64,000 bases of DNA from Amycolatopsis decaplanina DSM 44594 (GCF_000342005.1 NZ_AOHO01000058.1:62001-126000); one strand, 5' to 3'. Positions 33,068 through 41,668 are shown, numbered from the stretch's first letter. Numbers and translations: made by a program. The notes: generated by a model not told the origin, from the sequence alone.

Positions 33068-33979
33068 GTGACCGGTTTCAAGATCCCGCCCAAGTTCCTC
33101 GACCGCGCCGCCGAACTCGGCCCAGGAGCCGCCGAGTGGCTCGATTCCCTCCCCTTCCTCGCCGAGAAGTACACCGCCAAGTGGCAGCTCGAATACGACG
33201 GCGAGGCCATGCACGGCTTCGTCGGTGTCGCGCAGCCCGTGCGCCGCGCGGACGGCTCCCCCGCGATCCTCAAGCTCGGCTGGCCGCACGAGGAGTCCGA
33301 CGACGAACCGCTCGCACTGTCCACTTGGGCCGGCCAGGGCGCGGTCCTGATGTACGACAACGTGCCCGAGGACGGCGTGCTGCTCCTGGAGCGGCTCGAC
33401 GCCACCCGGTCGCTCGAAACGGAGCCGATCCAAGAAGCGGTCGAAACGGTCGGCGCGCTGGCGCGACGGCTGGCCGTCCCCGCGCCCGAAGCGCTGCAGC
33501 GGTCACTTCGCGAGGAAGCCGCGGAGCTGGTCACCGAACTCCCGGAGACCTGGAGCGAGCTGGGCGAACCGTTCGACCGCAAGTACATCGACGCGGCCGT
33601 GGAAATCTGCGTGAACCTCGGGCCGGAAGCCGGTGAGCTGATGGTGAACGAGGACCTGCACTTCGAAAACGTCCTCGCCGGGGAACGCGAACCGTGGCTG
33701 GTGATCGACCCGAAGCCGCTTTCGGGTGATCTCGAGTTCGGCGCGATCTCGATCCTCTGGAACCGCGCGGAAGAGTCCACAATGGACGAAAAGATCGCGT
33801 GGTTCACCAAGGCCGCCGGGGTGGACGCCGAACGCACGCGGGCGTGGACGCTGGTGCGCGCGGTACAGAACTGGACCTGGCTGCACGAAGACCTCGCCGA
33901 GAGCACCTCGCCCGAGACCATCGCCGAAGACCCGGCCTACGCCGCCGTTCCAGGAATCGCCGCCTGGGCATTGCGGTGA
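33068..33979 (+). CDS. Aminoglycoside/hydroxyurea resistance-type kinase (APH(6)-like)
   Basis: Protein of 303 residues from GTG 33068, with AAGGTGGG upstream. Motifs are ILKLGWP (nucleotide-binding Lys), LLLERLDATRSL (hinge), VNEDLHFENVLAG (catalytic H-x-D/N equivalent) and LVIDPKPLSGDLEFG (metal Asp). This matches the aminoglycoside/hydroxyurea phosphotransferase family that includes streptomycin 6-kinase. Whether it confers resistance or acts on a house metabolite is not known. Confidence 0.8.
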   Translation: MTGFKIPPKFLDRAAELGPGAAEWLDSLPFLAEKYTAKWQLEYDGEAMHGFVGVAQPVRRADGSPAILKLGWPHEESDDEPLALSTWAGQGAVLMYDNVPEDGVLLLERLDATRSLETEPIQEAVETVGALARRLAVPAPEALQRSLREEAAELVTELPETWSELGEPFDRKYIDAAVEICVNLGPEAGELMVNEDLHFENVLAGEREPWLVIDPKPLSGDLEFGAISILWNRAEESTMDEKIAWFTKAAGVDAERTRAWTLVRAVQNWTWLHEDLAESTSPETIAEDPAYAAVPGIAAWALR

Positions 33980-34023
33980 TCACACGAATCGTCTCCCGCC
34001 CCGGGAGCCGATAACCTTCGGGC

Positions 34024-35331
34024 ATGGCAGCCGTGAACAGGGTATTCGCAGCTCAGCTGGCCGGTTTGCCGGTTTTCGGACCCGATGGTGAATCGATCGG
34101 CAAGGTGCGGGACCTGGTGGCGGGCCTTCGCCTGGACCAGCAGCCGCCGCGGATCCTGGGCATCGTGGTCGAGCTGACGACGAGGCGCCGCGTGTTCGTG
34201 CCGATGTTGCGCGTGACTTCGATCGAGCCCAGCGCGGTCACGCTCGCGACCGGATCGGTGAACATGCGGCGGTTCCATCAGCGGCCCAACGAGGTGCTGG
34301 TGGTCGGGCAGCTGTTCGACGCGTACGCCACGCTCGCCGGCTCCGACACCCGGGTCACCGTCGTCGACGCCGCTATGGAGCCGACGCGGACGCGGGACTG
34401 GGTGCTCGCGAAACTCGCGATCCGCGAACGGTCGAGCAGGCTCGGTCTCGGCAGGCGGCGTTCGGCGATGCAGGTGCTGCCGTGGTCGGAGGTGTCCGGA
34501 CTCGGGCTCACCGACCTGACCGGCCAGACCCAGGGCGCGGCGCAGCTGCTGATGCTGTTCGACACCATGCGCGCGGCCGACGTCGCCGCCACGGTCCGCG
34601 ATCTGCCGCTGAAGCGGCGGCACGAGGTCGCCGACGCGATGGACGACGAGCATCTCGCCGACGTCATCGAAGAGCTGCCCGAGGACGACCAGAAGGAACT
34701 GCTGTCCTACCTCGCCGAGGAGCGCGCCGCCGACATCCTCGAAGCGATGGACCCCGACGACGCCGCCGACCTGCTGGCAGAACTGGCACCCGCCGAGCAG
34801 AGCCGGTTCCTGGAACTGATGGAACCCGAGGAGTCGGCGCCGGTGAAGCGGCTGCTGGAGTACTCCTCCGACACCGCGGGCGGTCTGATGACGCCCGAGC
34901 CGGTGGTGCTGACGCCGGACGCCACGGTCGCCGAGGCGCTCGCGCACATCCGCAACGCGGATCTCCCGGTGGCGCTGGCGAGCATGGTGTTCGTGTGCCG
35001 TCCGCCGACGGAGACACCGACCGGGCGCTTCGTCGGCGTCGTCCACTTCCAGAGGTTGCTGCGCGAACCACCCGCGGAGATGGTGGCGAGCGCCATCGAC
35101 TCCCAGCTGCCCGCGCTGCGGCCGAAGGCCAGCTTGTCCGAGGTCACGCGCTACTTCGCGGCCTACAACCTCACCTGCGGGCCGGTGGTGGACGCCGAGG
35201 ACCACCTGCTCGGCGCGGTCACCGTCGACGACGTGCTCGACCACCTGCTCCCGGAGGACTGGCGCGAGACCGGGCTGCACGACATCACCGGCGAGATCAC
35301 CGCGGAGACCGAGGAGACCGAACGTGCCTGA
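34024..35331 (+). CDS. MgtE-like cytoplasmic N/CBS-domain protein without transporter part
   Basis: Protein of 435 residues. An N-terminal PRC-barrel-like section (LPVFGPDGESIGKVRDLV) is followed by an MgtE N-type helical superhelix (RHEVADAMDDEHLADVIEELPEDDQKELLSYL) and a pair of CBS domains (SSDTAGGLMTPEPVVLTPDATVAEAL; FVGVVHFQRLL). No transmembrane helices, so it is a soluble sensor-like form (Rv1232c in M. tuberculosis, from memory). It probably responds to Mg2+ or nucleotides. It overlaps the DUF1003 gene by 8 bp. Confidence 0.82.
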   Translation: MAAVNRVFAAQLAGLPVFGPDGESIGKVRDLVAGLRLDQQPPRILGIVVELTTRRRVFVPMLRVTSIEPSAVTLATGSVNMRRFHQRPNEVLVVGQLFDAYATLAGSDTRVTVVDAAMEPTRTRDWVLAKLAIRERSSRLGLGRRRSAMQVLPWSEVSGLGLTDLTGQTQGAAQLLMLFDTMRAADVAATVRDLPLKRRHEVADAMDDEHLADVIEELPEDDQKELLSYLAEERAADILEAMDPDDAADLLAELAPAEQSRFLELMEPEESAPVKRLLEYSSDTAGGLMTPEPVVLTPDATVAEALAHIRNADLPVALASMVFVCRPPTETPTGRFVGVVHFQRLLREPPAEMVASAIDSQLPALRPKASLSEVTRYFAAYNLTCGPVVDAEDHLLGAVTVDDVLDHLLPEDWRETGLHDITGEITAETEETERA

Positions 35332-35833
35332 ACTGATGTCCGGGCGGCGGCTGGACCAGCCCCGCGGCCAGAGCCGGTTCAGGCTGAACATCGACCCCGA
35401 TTCGTTCGGCCGGTTCACCGAACGGGTCGCGCGGTTCCTCGGCACCGGCAAGTACCTGTTCTGGCAGACGCTGATCGTCATCGTCTGGATCGTGCTGAAC
35501 CTGGTCGCGGTCTCGCTGCGGTGGGACCCGTACCCGTTCATCCTGCTGAACCTGGCGTTTTCGACGCAGGCCGCCTACGCCGCGCCGCTCATCCTGCTGG
35601 CGCAGAACCGGCAGGACGACCGCGACCGCGTCTCGCTGGAGGAAGACCGGAATCGCGCCGCGCAGACGAAGGCGGACACCGAGTACCTCGCGCGGGAGCT
35701 GGCGTCGCTGCGGATCGCGCTCGGTGAGGTCGCCACGCGGGACTTCCTGCGGGGCGAACTCGACAGGCTCCGTGAGGATCTTGATGCCAAGCCGCGGAAG
35801 GCCAAACCCGACCGCACGCCTACCGGTACGTAA
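35324..35833 (+). CDS. DUF1003 membrane protein
   Basis: Protein of 169 residues from GTG 35324. Two membrane helices (FWQTLIVIVWIVLNLVAV and YPFILLNLAFSTQAAYAAPLILL) separated by a short loop are the DUF1003 hallmark, followed by RQDDRDRVSLEEDR and a long charged helix likely to be cytoplasmic. Coupled by overlap to the MgtE-like gene, as in mycobacteria (Rv1231c-Rv1232c), suggesting joint work in divalent-cation handling. Confidence 0.82.
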   Translation: MPELMSGRRLDQPRGQSRFRLNIDPDSFGRFTERVARFLGTGKYLFWQTLIVIVWIVLNLVAVSLRWDPYPFILLNLAFSTQAAYAAPLILLAQNRQDDRDRVSLEEDRNRAAQTKADTEYLARELASLRIALGEVATRDFLRGELDRLREDLDAKPRKAKPDRTPTGT

Positions 35834-35842
35834 CATGGACGT

Positions 35843-36988
35843 GTGACCAGTACGCAGCAACTCCCCAGCGTCGACGATGTCCGCACCGCGCTGAAGGCCG
35901 TGTACGACCCGGAGATCAAGAAACCGATCACCGAACTCGGCATGGTCAAGGACGTGGAGGTCGGCTCGGACGGTGTGGTCACCGTCGGGATCTACCTGAC
36001 GGTCGCCGGCTGCCCGCTGAAGGCGACGCTGACCAACGACACCACCGAAGCCGTCAAGAAGCTCCCCGGCGTCAGCGATGTCCGGGTCGAGCTCGACGTG
36101 ATGAGCGACGAGCAACGCACGGAGCTGCGAAAATCCCTGCGCGGTGACGCCACGGAGCCGGTGATCCCGTTCGCGCAGCCGGGTTCGCTGACGCGCGTCT
36201 ACTGCGTCGCGTCCGGCAAGGGCGGCGTCGGCAAATCCTCGGTGACGGTGAACCTCGCGGCCGCGATGGCCGAACGCGGGCTTTCCGTCGGCGTGGTGGA
36301 CGCGGACATCTACGGGCACTCGGTGCCGCGGATGCTCGGCGCGCGGGAGAAGCCGACCAAGGTCGACACCATGATCATGCCGCCGCAGGCGCACGGCGTG
36401 AAGGTCATCTCGATCGGCATGTTCACCCCGGGCAACACCCCCGTGGTGTGGCGCGGGCCGATGCTGCACCGCGCGCTGCAGCAGTTCCTCGCCGACGTGT
36501 TCTGGGGCGATCTGGACATCCTGCTGCTGGACCTGCCGCCGGGCACCGGTGACATCGCGATCTCGGTCGCGCAGCTGATCCCGAACGCGGAGATCCTGGT
36601 CGTCACCACTCCGCAGCAGGCTGCCGCCGAGGTGGCCGAGCGCGCGGGCGCGATCGCGTTGCAGACGCGGCAGCGGGTGGCCGGGGTCATCGAGAACATG
36701 TCGTGGCTCGAAACGCCCGACGGCCAGAAGATGGAGATCTTCGGATCCGGCGGCGGGCAGTCCGTCGCCGACTCGCTGTCGAAGTCGGTCGGGTCGACCG
36801 TGCCGTTGCTCGGCCAGGTCCCGATGGACCCGCGCGTGGTCTCCAATGGCGACTCGGGCACTCCGATCGTGCTGGCCGAGCCGGACGCGCCGGCGTCACT
36901 CGTGCTCAAGGAGGCGGCGAAGAAGCTGACCGTCCGGGCTCGCGGGCTGGCCGGGATGATGCTGAACGTCACGCCCGCCGGCCGCTGA
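35843..36988 (+). CDS. mrp: Mrp/ApbC-type Fe-S cluster carrier ATPase
   Basis: Protein of 381 residues, GTG start. The N-terminal MIP18/DUF59 domain (VRTALKAVYDPEIKKPITELGMV) is followed by a deviant Walker A P-loop SGKGGVGKSSVTVNLA, DADIYGHSVPRMLG and LLLDLPPGTGDI. The C-x-x-C motif usual for cluster binding near the C-terminus is not seen in the expected place; the only late Cys-poor region is MSWLETPDGQKMEIFGSGGG, as in other actinobacterial Mrp. It is a cytosolic Fe-S carrier. Confidence 0.88.
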   Translation: MTSTQQLPSVDDVRTALKAVYDPEIKKPITELGMVKDVEVGSDGVVTVGIYLTVAGCPLKATLTNDTTEAVKKLPGVSDVRVELDVMSDEQRTELRKSLRGDATEPVIPFAQPGSLTRVYCVASGKGGVGKSSVTVNLAAAMAERGLSVGVVDADIYGHSVPRMLGAREKPTKVDTMIMPPQAHGVKVISIGMFTPGNTPVVWRGPMLHRALQQFLADVFWGDLDILLLDLPPGTGDIAISVAQLIPNAEILVVTTPQQAAAEVAERAGAIALQTRQRVAGVIENMSWLETPDGQKMEIFGSGGGQSVADSLSKSVGSTVPLLGQVPMDPRVVSNGDSGTPIVLAEPDAPASLVLKEAAKKLTVRARGLAGMMLNVTPAGR

Positions 36989-36998
36989 CACCCCTCTT

Positions 36999-37063
36999 CG
37001 CAATTCGTCACCTACTTGCGGTGGTTGCGACACGCGACGACCGCAAGCAGGTGACGAATTGCG
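36999..37063. terminator. Palindrome (family C) between mrp and tatB
   Basis: Arms of 24 bp (36999-37022 and 37040-37063) with a single mismatch; the left arm begins CGCAATTCGTCACCTACTTG. The genes converge on it. It shares its core with 21753-21830 and with the half-copy in gpgS. Confidence 0.75.
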
Positions 37064-37078
37064 GTAGTTGCGCGAGGG

Positions 37079-37525
37079 TCAGGTGGCGTCCGGGTCGACA
37101 GGAGGGCGCTCCCCCGGCTTCAGCGGCTCGGGCTGCGAAGCCGTCGCCGGATAGCCGTTGGGCTTCGAAGCCCCGTTGGCACCGTTCGTCCCGTTGGCAC
37201 CGTTCGTCCCGTTGGCACCGTTCGTGCCGTTGATGTTGTTGAGCCCCAGCGGATCCGAGTCACCGTCGAACAGGTGCTGGGTGACGACCCGCTTCGGGTC
37301 GAAGTTCCGCAGGCCCCGCAGGTCCTCCAGTGGCTTGCGCAGCTGATCGAACTCCGGGCCCATCTCCTCGCGCAGCTGCGTCTTGGCCCCGGTCGCGAAG
37401 TCGCGGACCTTGCGGACGCTCTTCGCCAGCCAGGACGCCGCTTCGGGCAGCCGTTCCGGACCGAGGATGAAAAGACCCGCGACGACGATGATGAGGATCT
37501 CGCCCCAGCCGACACTCTCGAACAC
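37079..37525 (-). CDS. tatB: Sec-independent translocase TatB
   Basis: Protein of 148 residues. The N-terminus MFESVGWGEILIIVVAGLFILGPERLPE has the conserved Gly-Pro-Glu-Arg-Leu-Pro hinge after one membrane helix, and then an amphipathic helix (WLAKSVRKVRDFATG). With TatA and TatC it exports folded twin-arginine proteins. The tail has exact repeats NGTNGA (DNA unit of 18 bp at 37172-37225). It follows htrA in the same direction after a 55-bp gap, the order seen in mycobacteria. Confidence 0.9.
   Translation of the reverse strand: MFESVGWGEILIIVVAGLFILGPERLPEAASWLAKSVRKVRDFATGAKTQLREEMGPEFDQLRKPLEDLRGLRNFDPKRVVTQHLFDGDSDPLGLNNINGTNGANGTNGANGTNGANGASKPNGYPATASQPEPLKPGERPPVDPDAT
37172..37225. 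repeat. Three exact 18-bp tandem repeats inside tatB
   Basis: The unit CCCGTTGGCACCGTTCGT occurs three times in a row with no change, encoding the six-residue repeat NGTNGA in the disordered tail. A microsatellite-like array able to gain or lose units in frame. Confidence 0.85.
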
Positions 37526-37580
37526 CCGTGTGAACCTCCGCCTCGGCGTCTTCCCCGTTCAGGGTACCCGGCCGAACTCG

Positions 37581-39125
37581 CTAGTCCGAGGCCAGTTTCA
37601 CGTCCACGACAAGTGAAGACCCATCCCGGACAAGGCGGACAGGAACCACTTCGCCGACTTCGCGTGCGCGGACCGCGACGAGAAGTTCCGCCGAGTCGCG
37701 CACGAGCCGCCCGCCGACTTCGGTGATGACGTCGCCTTCTTTGATCCCGGCAGAGGCCGCGGGGCCGCCAGGGGCGACATTGCGGACCTGCGCGCCCATG
37801 GTGCTGGAGCCCGCGACGGTGGACGAGGCGTTGATCCCGATGTCGGGGTGGACGACCTTGCCGTCCTTGATCAGTGTTTTCGCGATCTTCACCGCGTAGT
37901 CACTGGGGATGGCGAACCCGATGCCGATGCTGCCGCCTTCGGCGCTGGACGAGCGGATCGCGGAGTTGATCCCGACCAGCGCCCCGGTCGCGTCGACGAG
38001 GGCGCCGCCCGAGTTGCCGTGGTTGATCGCGGCGTCGGTCTGGATGGCCTCGTAGATCACCGGCGCGCTGCCGCCGTCACCGCCCGCGGTCACCGGGCGG
38101 TTGAGCGCGCTCACGATGCCGGCGGTGACCGAGTTCTGCAGCGCCAGCGGCGAACCGACGGCGATCACCGAGTCCCCGACGGCGAGGTCGGACGACTTCC
38201 CGACCTGCAGCGCGGTCAGGTTCTTGACGTCGACCTTGACCACGGCCAGGTCGGTTTTGGCGTCGGCGCCGACGACCTTCGCCTCGACGCGCCTGCCGTC
38301 GAAGAACACGGCGGTGACCTTGGTGGCCGAGTCCGCCGTCGCGGCGGAGATCACGTGCTCGTTCGTGAGCACGTAGCCCTGGGTGTCGATGACGACGCCG
38401 GAGCCCTGCTGGCCGGCGTCGGCGCCGGGTTTGAACACCTCGAGCGAGACCACCGCGGGCGCCACCCGGTGGGCGATGTCCGCGATCGAGCCCGCCGGAC
38501 GTTCCTTGGCCGCGTCGGCCTCGGAGATACTGGCCTGGCCGGTCAGTCCGGAGCCGGTGTCGGCGAACCACCAGCCGATCAGCCCGCCGGCGGCGCCGAT
38601 GACCAGCGCGACGGCGGCGAGCATCGCCAGCGCCTTCGTCTGCACACGCCGCCCGAAGAGGACCTCCGGAAGGCTCAGCAACGCACCTTGAGGGCGCTTC
38701 GCGTCCTTCTCCTCTTCCGAGTCCTGCTGCACGGCGGGCCCAGCGAGCACCGCGCCGGAGCCTGGGTCGCGCCAGGGGTCCGCGGTCGTGGTCCAGAGCG
38801 GACCTTCCGCGCCGTTCGCGGACGATTCGGAGCCGTGGGTCCCGTGCGGCCGTTCCAGCACGACACCTTCGGCGCCCGGCGGGCGGCGGAAGGCCTCGGC
38901 GAGCGATTCCGGCGTCGGCGGCGCCAGATTCAGGCCCGGCGCGGACTGCCCGTTCGTGCCGGGCTGGTACAGCTTGTCGAAGGCACCGTCGACGCCACGC
39001 GGCCTGCCGAACGTGGCCGCCTGCGCCGGATCGACGGCGGGCCGGGCCAGCGGGCGCGGCGCCAGCCGATCCCCCGCCGGGTCACCAGGCTGCTGCGGAT
39101 TCGCGTTCGGCTGCTCGGTCATCAT
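37581..39125 (-). CDS. htrA: HtrA/DegP-type serine protease with PDZ domain
   Basis: Protein of 514 residues. A disordered N-terminus of about 165 residues (likely cytoplasmic) and one membrane helix (TKALAMLAAVALVIGAAGG) are followed by a trypsin-like domain with the catalytic triad: His in VLTNEHVISA, Asp in AKTDLAVVKV and Ser in NHGNSGGALV. A C-terminal PDZ domain has GIKEGDVITEVGGR. It degrades misfolded proteins outside the membrane, and in mycobacteria it is part of the SigE stress response (Rv1223). Confidence 0.9.
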   Translation of the reverse strand: MMTEQPNANPQQPGDPAGDRLAPRPLARPAVDPAQAATFGRPRGVDGAFDKLYQPGTNGQSAPGLNLAPPTPESLAEAFRRPPGAEGVVLERPHGTHGSESSANGAEGPLWTTTADPWRDPGSGAVLAGPAVQQDSEEEKDAKRPQGALLSLPEVLFGRRVQTKALAMLAAVALVIGAAGGLIGWWFADTGSGLTGQASISEADAAKERPAGSIADIAHRVAPAVVSLEVFKPGADAGQQGSGVVIDTQGYVLTNEHVISAATADSATKVTAVFFDGRRVEAKVVGADAKTDLAVVKVDVKNLTALQVGKSSDLAVGDSVIAVGSPLALQNSVTAGIVSALNRPVTAGGDGGSAPVIYEAIQTDAAINHGNSGGALVDATGALVGINSAIRSSSAEGGSIGIGFAIPSDYAVKIAKTLIKDGKVVHPDIGINASSTVAGSSTMGAQVRNVAPGGPAASAGIKEGDVITEVGGRLVRDSAELLVAVRAREVGEVVPVRLVRDGSSLVVDVKLASD

Positions 39126-39298
39126 TCCCCGGGGCTGAGATCAGGTTGGCCGGACGCGAGAGTACGCCAAGCCTCACCCTGGATTCTGCCGTGACCACAG
39201 TGAAGTGCGCGTTGATTCCCCGGACAGGGCAGAAATGTGACACGTGAGGCAGACATGTCTCATTTCTGGCGGTCCAACGGTCAGGTCGGAGAACCCTG

Positions 39299-39517
39299 GG
39301 ACTCCTCACCGGCGTCGACAAGGGCGATGGGAACTGCAAGGAAGGTTTCTACAAGTACGCCGTCCCGACGCCGCCGCGCGGGGAGGGCGTCGTCTTGTGC
39401 CTGGCGATCAACGCCAAGGCCGGGCTGTGTTTCGACGACATAGAGACGAAGACCTCGTAGGCCGGCTACGGGACTTCGAAGTTCCAGAGCGCGACGATCT
39501 GCTTCGTCAAACCCTGA
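39299..39517 (+). pseudogene. Decayed coding remnant with in-frame stop
   Basis: In a 400-bp gap between htrA and rseA, the + strand reads LLTGVDKGDGNCKEGFYKYA, VLCLAINAKAGLCFDD and, after a TAG at 39458-39460, GYGTSKFQSATICFVKP and TGA at 39515. The Cys spacing and end look like the C-terminal domain of a secreted protein. The section upstream (HFWRSNGQVGEPW at about 39258-39298) is in another frame, so a frameshift is likely as well. No start codon or ribosome-binding site fits. Family not recognised. The rest of the gap is probably the htrA promoter. Confidence 0.45.
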
Positions 39518-39525
39518 TAAACAGG

Positions 39526-40203
39526 TCAGCGGGCCGAAACGGGCACGGGCACGCTGGACGTGCTCGGGCTCGGCGCGGTGCTGCGCGGCGGTTCCGGTTT
39601 GGCGCCGCCGCCCAGCTGCGCGGGCAGCAGTCCGGCGTTGACGCCCTGCGGCGGTACGGGGCCGGGGTTCGGCTGGTCTTCGATGCCGTCACCGGAGGTC
39701 GCGACGAGGGCCAGCGCGCTCAGCACCAGGCCCGAAACGACCACTCCGGCGCCCTGCGCGTACTTCCGCCGGGCGAGGCCGAACCGCCCGCCGCCGAGAA
39801 CGTTCGGCGACTGGCCCAGCGGCGCCGATGATCCCAACGGCGCTGTACCGCCCAAAACCCCGGTGTCGCGAAGGCCGGCGACCCTGTCGGGCCGCTGGAT
39901 GGCCACCAGCTGACCGTCGGCTGTCATCGCCAGATTGTCCGGTGTGCCGGGAAGTTCGGTGTTCTGCGGGATGGAGCACAGGCTGGCCAGGAAACCCGCC
40001 GACATCGACGGGGCTCCCGCCTGCTTCACGGCCGCGACGGCCTGGCGCTGCGCGGCCACCTCGGCCGCGCACGCCTGGCAGCGGGCGATGTGCGCCGAGG
40101 CCCTGTCCTGGGCGCCGAGGGTCAGCTCGCCGTCCACGAAGGCGACGATGGCGTCCGGAAGCAGATGCGACTCGGGGAGTCCCCAACCTCGCGGTGCGGT
40201 CAT
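39526..40203 (-). CDS. rseA: Zinc-binding anti-sigma factor RseA
   Basis: Protein of 225 residues from ATG 40203 (overlapping the sigE stop, ATGA). A ZAS-type anti-sigma domain has HIARCQAC (His about 38, Cys 42 and 45), with LLPDAIVAFVDGEL before it. One membrane helix (GAGVVVSGLVLSALALVATSG) lies at about 170, and a Pro-rich exported tail follows. It binds SigE and, from knowledge of the mycobacterial system, is released on redox or envelope stress. Co-translated with sigE. Confidence 0.85.
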   Translation of the reverse strand: MTAPRGWGLPESHLLPDAIVAFVDGELTLGAQDRASAHIARCQACAAEVAAQRQAVAAVKQAGAPSMSAGFLASLCSIPQNTELPGTPDNLAMTADGQLVAIQRPDRVAGLRDTGVLGGTAPLGSSAPLGQSPNVLGGGRFGLARRKYAQGAGVVVSGLVLSALALVATSGDGIEDQPNPGPVPPQGVNAGLLPAQLGGGAKPEPPRSTAPSPSTSSVPVPVSAR

Positions 40204-40820
40204 ACCCCCACCTTCGCAGACTCGTGCGCCGCGGCGCGACGACGCTCCAAAGAAGCGCGGAGCGCCTGGCGGCCACGGTGGATCCGGCTGCGCACGGTGC
40301 CGAGCTTGACACCGAGGGTGGCGCCGATCTCCTCGTACGAGAGGCCTTCGACGTCGCACAGCACGACCGCGGCGCGGAACTCGGGCGGCAACTCGTCGAG
40401 CGCGGCCTGCAGGTCCGGGTCGAGATGCGTGTCCGAGTAGACCTGCTCGGGACTCGGGTCGTCGCCGACGATGCGGTCGGTGTCCTCGGGGAGGCCTTCC
40501 ATTCGCACACGCGAGCGGCGGCGGGCCATGTCGAGGAAGAGGTTCGTGGTGATGCGGTGCAGCCAGCCTTCGAACGTGCCGGGCTTGTAGGACGCGAGCG
40601 AGCGGAAGACCCGGATGAAGGTCTCCTGCGTCAGGTCCTCGGCGTCGTGGGCGTTACCGGTCAGGCGGTACGCCAGCCGGTACACGCGGTCGGCGTGCTC
40701 ACGCACGACCTCGTCCCACGAGGGCGGCGTCCATGCGGCGTCGTCCACCGTCACCGGCGTGACCTGGTCCGCGTGCTGGTCCTGCATCGTGTCCTGCATC
40801 GGGGAAGTAGGCACCTCCAT
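40200..40820 (-). CDS. sigE: ECF RNA polymerase sigma factor SigE
   Basis: Protein of 206 residues from ATG 40820, with GGGAGA about 10 bases upstream. Region 2 (YRLAYRLTGNAHDAEDLTQETFIRVFRSL) and region 4 (LPPEFRAAVVLCDVEGLSYEEIGATLGVKLGTVRSRIHRGRQAL) are complete. A GTG at 40865 would extend the protein into the promoter at 40848-40874 and is rejected. It controls envelope and oxidative stress genes, likely including htrA. First gene of sigE-rseA; divergent from the methyltransferase. Confidence 0.9.
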   Translation of the reverse strand: MEVPTSPMQDTMQDQHADQVTPVTVDDAAWTPPSWDEVVREHADRVYRLAYRLTGNAHDAEDLTQETFIRVFRSLASYKPGTFEGWLHRITTNLFLDMARRRSRVRMEGLPEDTDRIVGDDPSPEQVYSDTHLDPDLQAALDELPPEFRAAVVLCDVEGLSYEEIGATLGVKLGTVRSRIHRGRQALRASLERRRAAAHESAKVGV

Positions 40821-40847
40821 CAGCGTCTTCTCCCAACTACTCCACCC

Positions 40848-40874
40848 AACGCGGGCGATGAGCACGGTGTTCCC
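40848..40874 (-). promoter_or_regulatory. ECF-type promoter upstream of sigE (GGGAAC-N17-CGTT)
   Basis: On the minus strand the -35 element GGGAAC (40874-40869) is followed by 17 bases and CGTT (40851-40848), matching the SigE/SigH-group consensus GGAAC...CGTT/GTT. Transcription would begin near 40840, 20 bases before the sigE ATG. This indicates autoregulation by SigE or a related ECF sigma factor. Confidence 0.7.
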
Positions 40875-40998
40875 GTTGTCGAGGACCAGTCTGTCCGGCC
40901 TGCTTATGTTTCTAGTGAGACGGGACTGAGAGGAGGCTGAGAAGTCGGTACCAGGGAGTCTTCGCTCTTTTGACGATAGGCAGCGCTAACCTCCGCGT

Positions 40999-41649
40999 GT
41001 GAATTCCGGGACGCATGCGGGCTCGCCTGCCGAGGCCGCCGACGCCGACCTCGTCGACGGGTACGTCCCCGACGACGAGGTACTGGCCACCGCGCGGGCG
41101 CGGTCGGCCGATCTGGGGTGCGGTCCGCTGAGTGCGGGCGCGGGTGCGACTCTGCGTTTTCTCGCCACGACGCTGCGGGCGAAAGCCGTCGTCGAGGTCG
41201 GGACCGGGGCCGGGGTGAGCGGGTTGTGCCTGCTCCGCGGCATGGTCGACGACGGGATCCTCACCTCGATCGACATCGAGCCCGAGTACCACCGGGCGGC
41301 GCGGGCGGCGTTCCGCGAGGCCGGGTACCCGCCGGGACGGACCAGGCTGATCATGGGGCGCGCGCTCGACGTCCTCCCCCGGCTCACCCCCGGCGGCTAC
41401 GACCTGGTGTTCGTCGATTCGGCGCCGGTCGAGTACCCGAGTTGCTACGAAAAGGCCGTCGCGCTGCTCCGGCCCGGCGGGATACTGGCGTTCCACAACG
41501 TCTCCGGGACCAGGGTGACCGATCCCTCACGGCGTGATCCGGACACCCTCGCGCTCCGGGAGGTCGCGCGGGCCTTCCGGGAGGACGAGCGGTTGGTCCC
41601 GGCGCTGTTGCCGGTGGGCGGCGGGCTGCTGGTCGCCGCGATCGCGTAG
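40999..41649 (+). CDS. O-methyltransferase (class I SAM-dependent)
   Basis: Protein of 216 residues from GTG 40999. Motif I is VVEVGTGAGVSGLCLL, the acidic residue SIDIEPEY follows, and DLVFVDSAPVEY with LLRPGGILAFHNV completes the COMT-like fold. It resembles Rv1220c, which is likewise divergent from sigE. Substrate unknown. Its stop codon TAG is part of repeat family A at 41646-41668. Confidence 0.85.
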   Translation: MNSGTHAGSPAEAADADLVDGYVPDDEVLATARARSADLGCGPLSAGAGATLRFLATTLRAKAVVEVGTGAGVSGLCLLRGMVDDGILTSIDIEPEYHRAARAAFREAGYPPGRTRLIMGRALDVLPRLTPGGYDLVFVDSAPVEYPSCYEKAVALLRPGGILAFHNVSGTRVTDPSRRDPDTLALREVARAFREDERLVPALLPVGGGLLVAAIA

Positions 41650-41668
41650 CAAGGGACCTTTGCTACCG
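41646..41668. terminator. Family A repeat providing stop codons to both convergent genes
   Basis: The palindrome GTAGCAAGGGACCTTTGCTAC carries TAG on each strand. The + strand copy (41647-41649) ends the methyltransferase, and the - strand copy (41663-41665) ends the MFS gene. Confidence 0.75.

Noticed and set aside
37172..37225. CRISPR-like direct repeats
   Set aside because: In-frame 18-bp microsatellite in tatB without spacers.
36703..37233. + strand frame with WHRSSR repeats after mrp
   Set aside because: Shadow of mrp and of the tatB 18-bp repeat.
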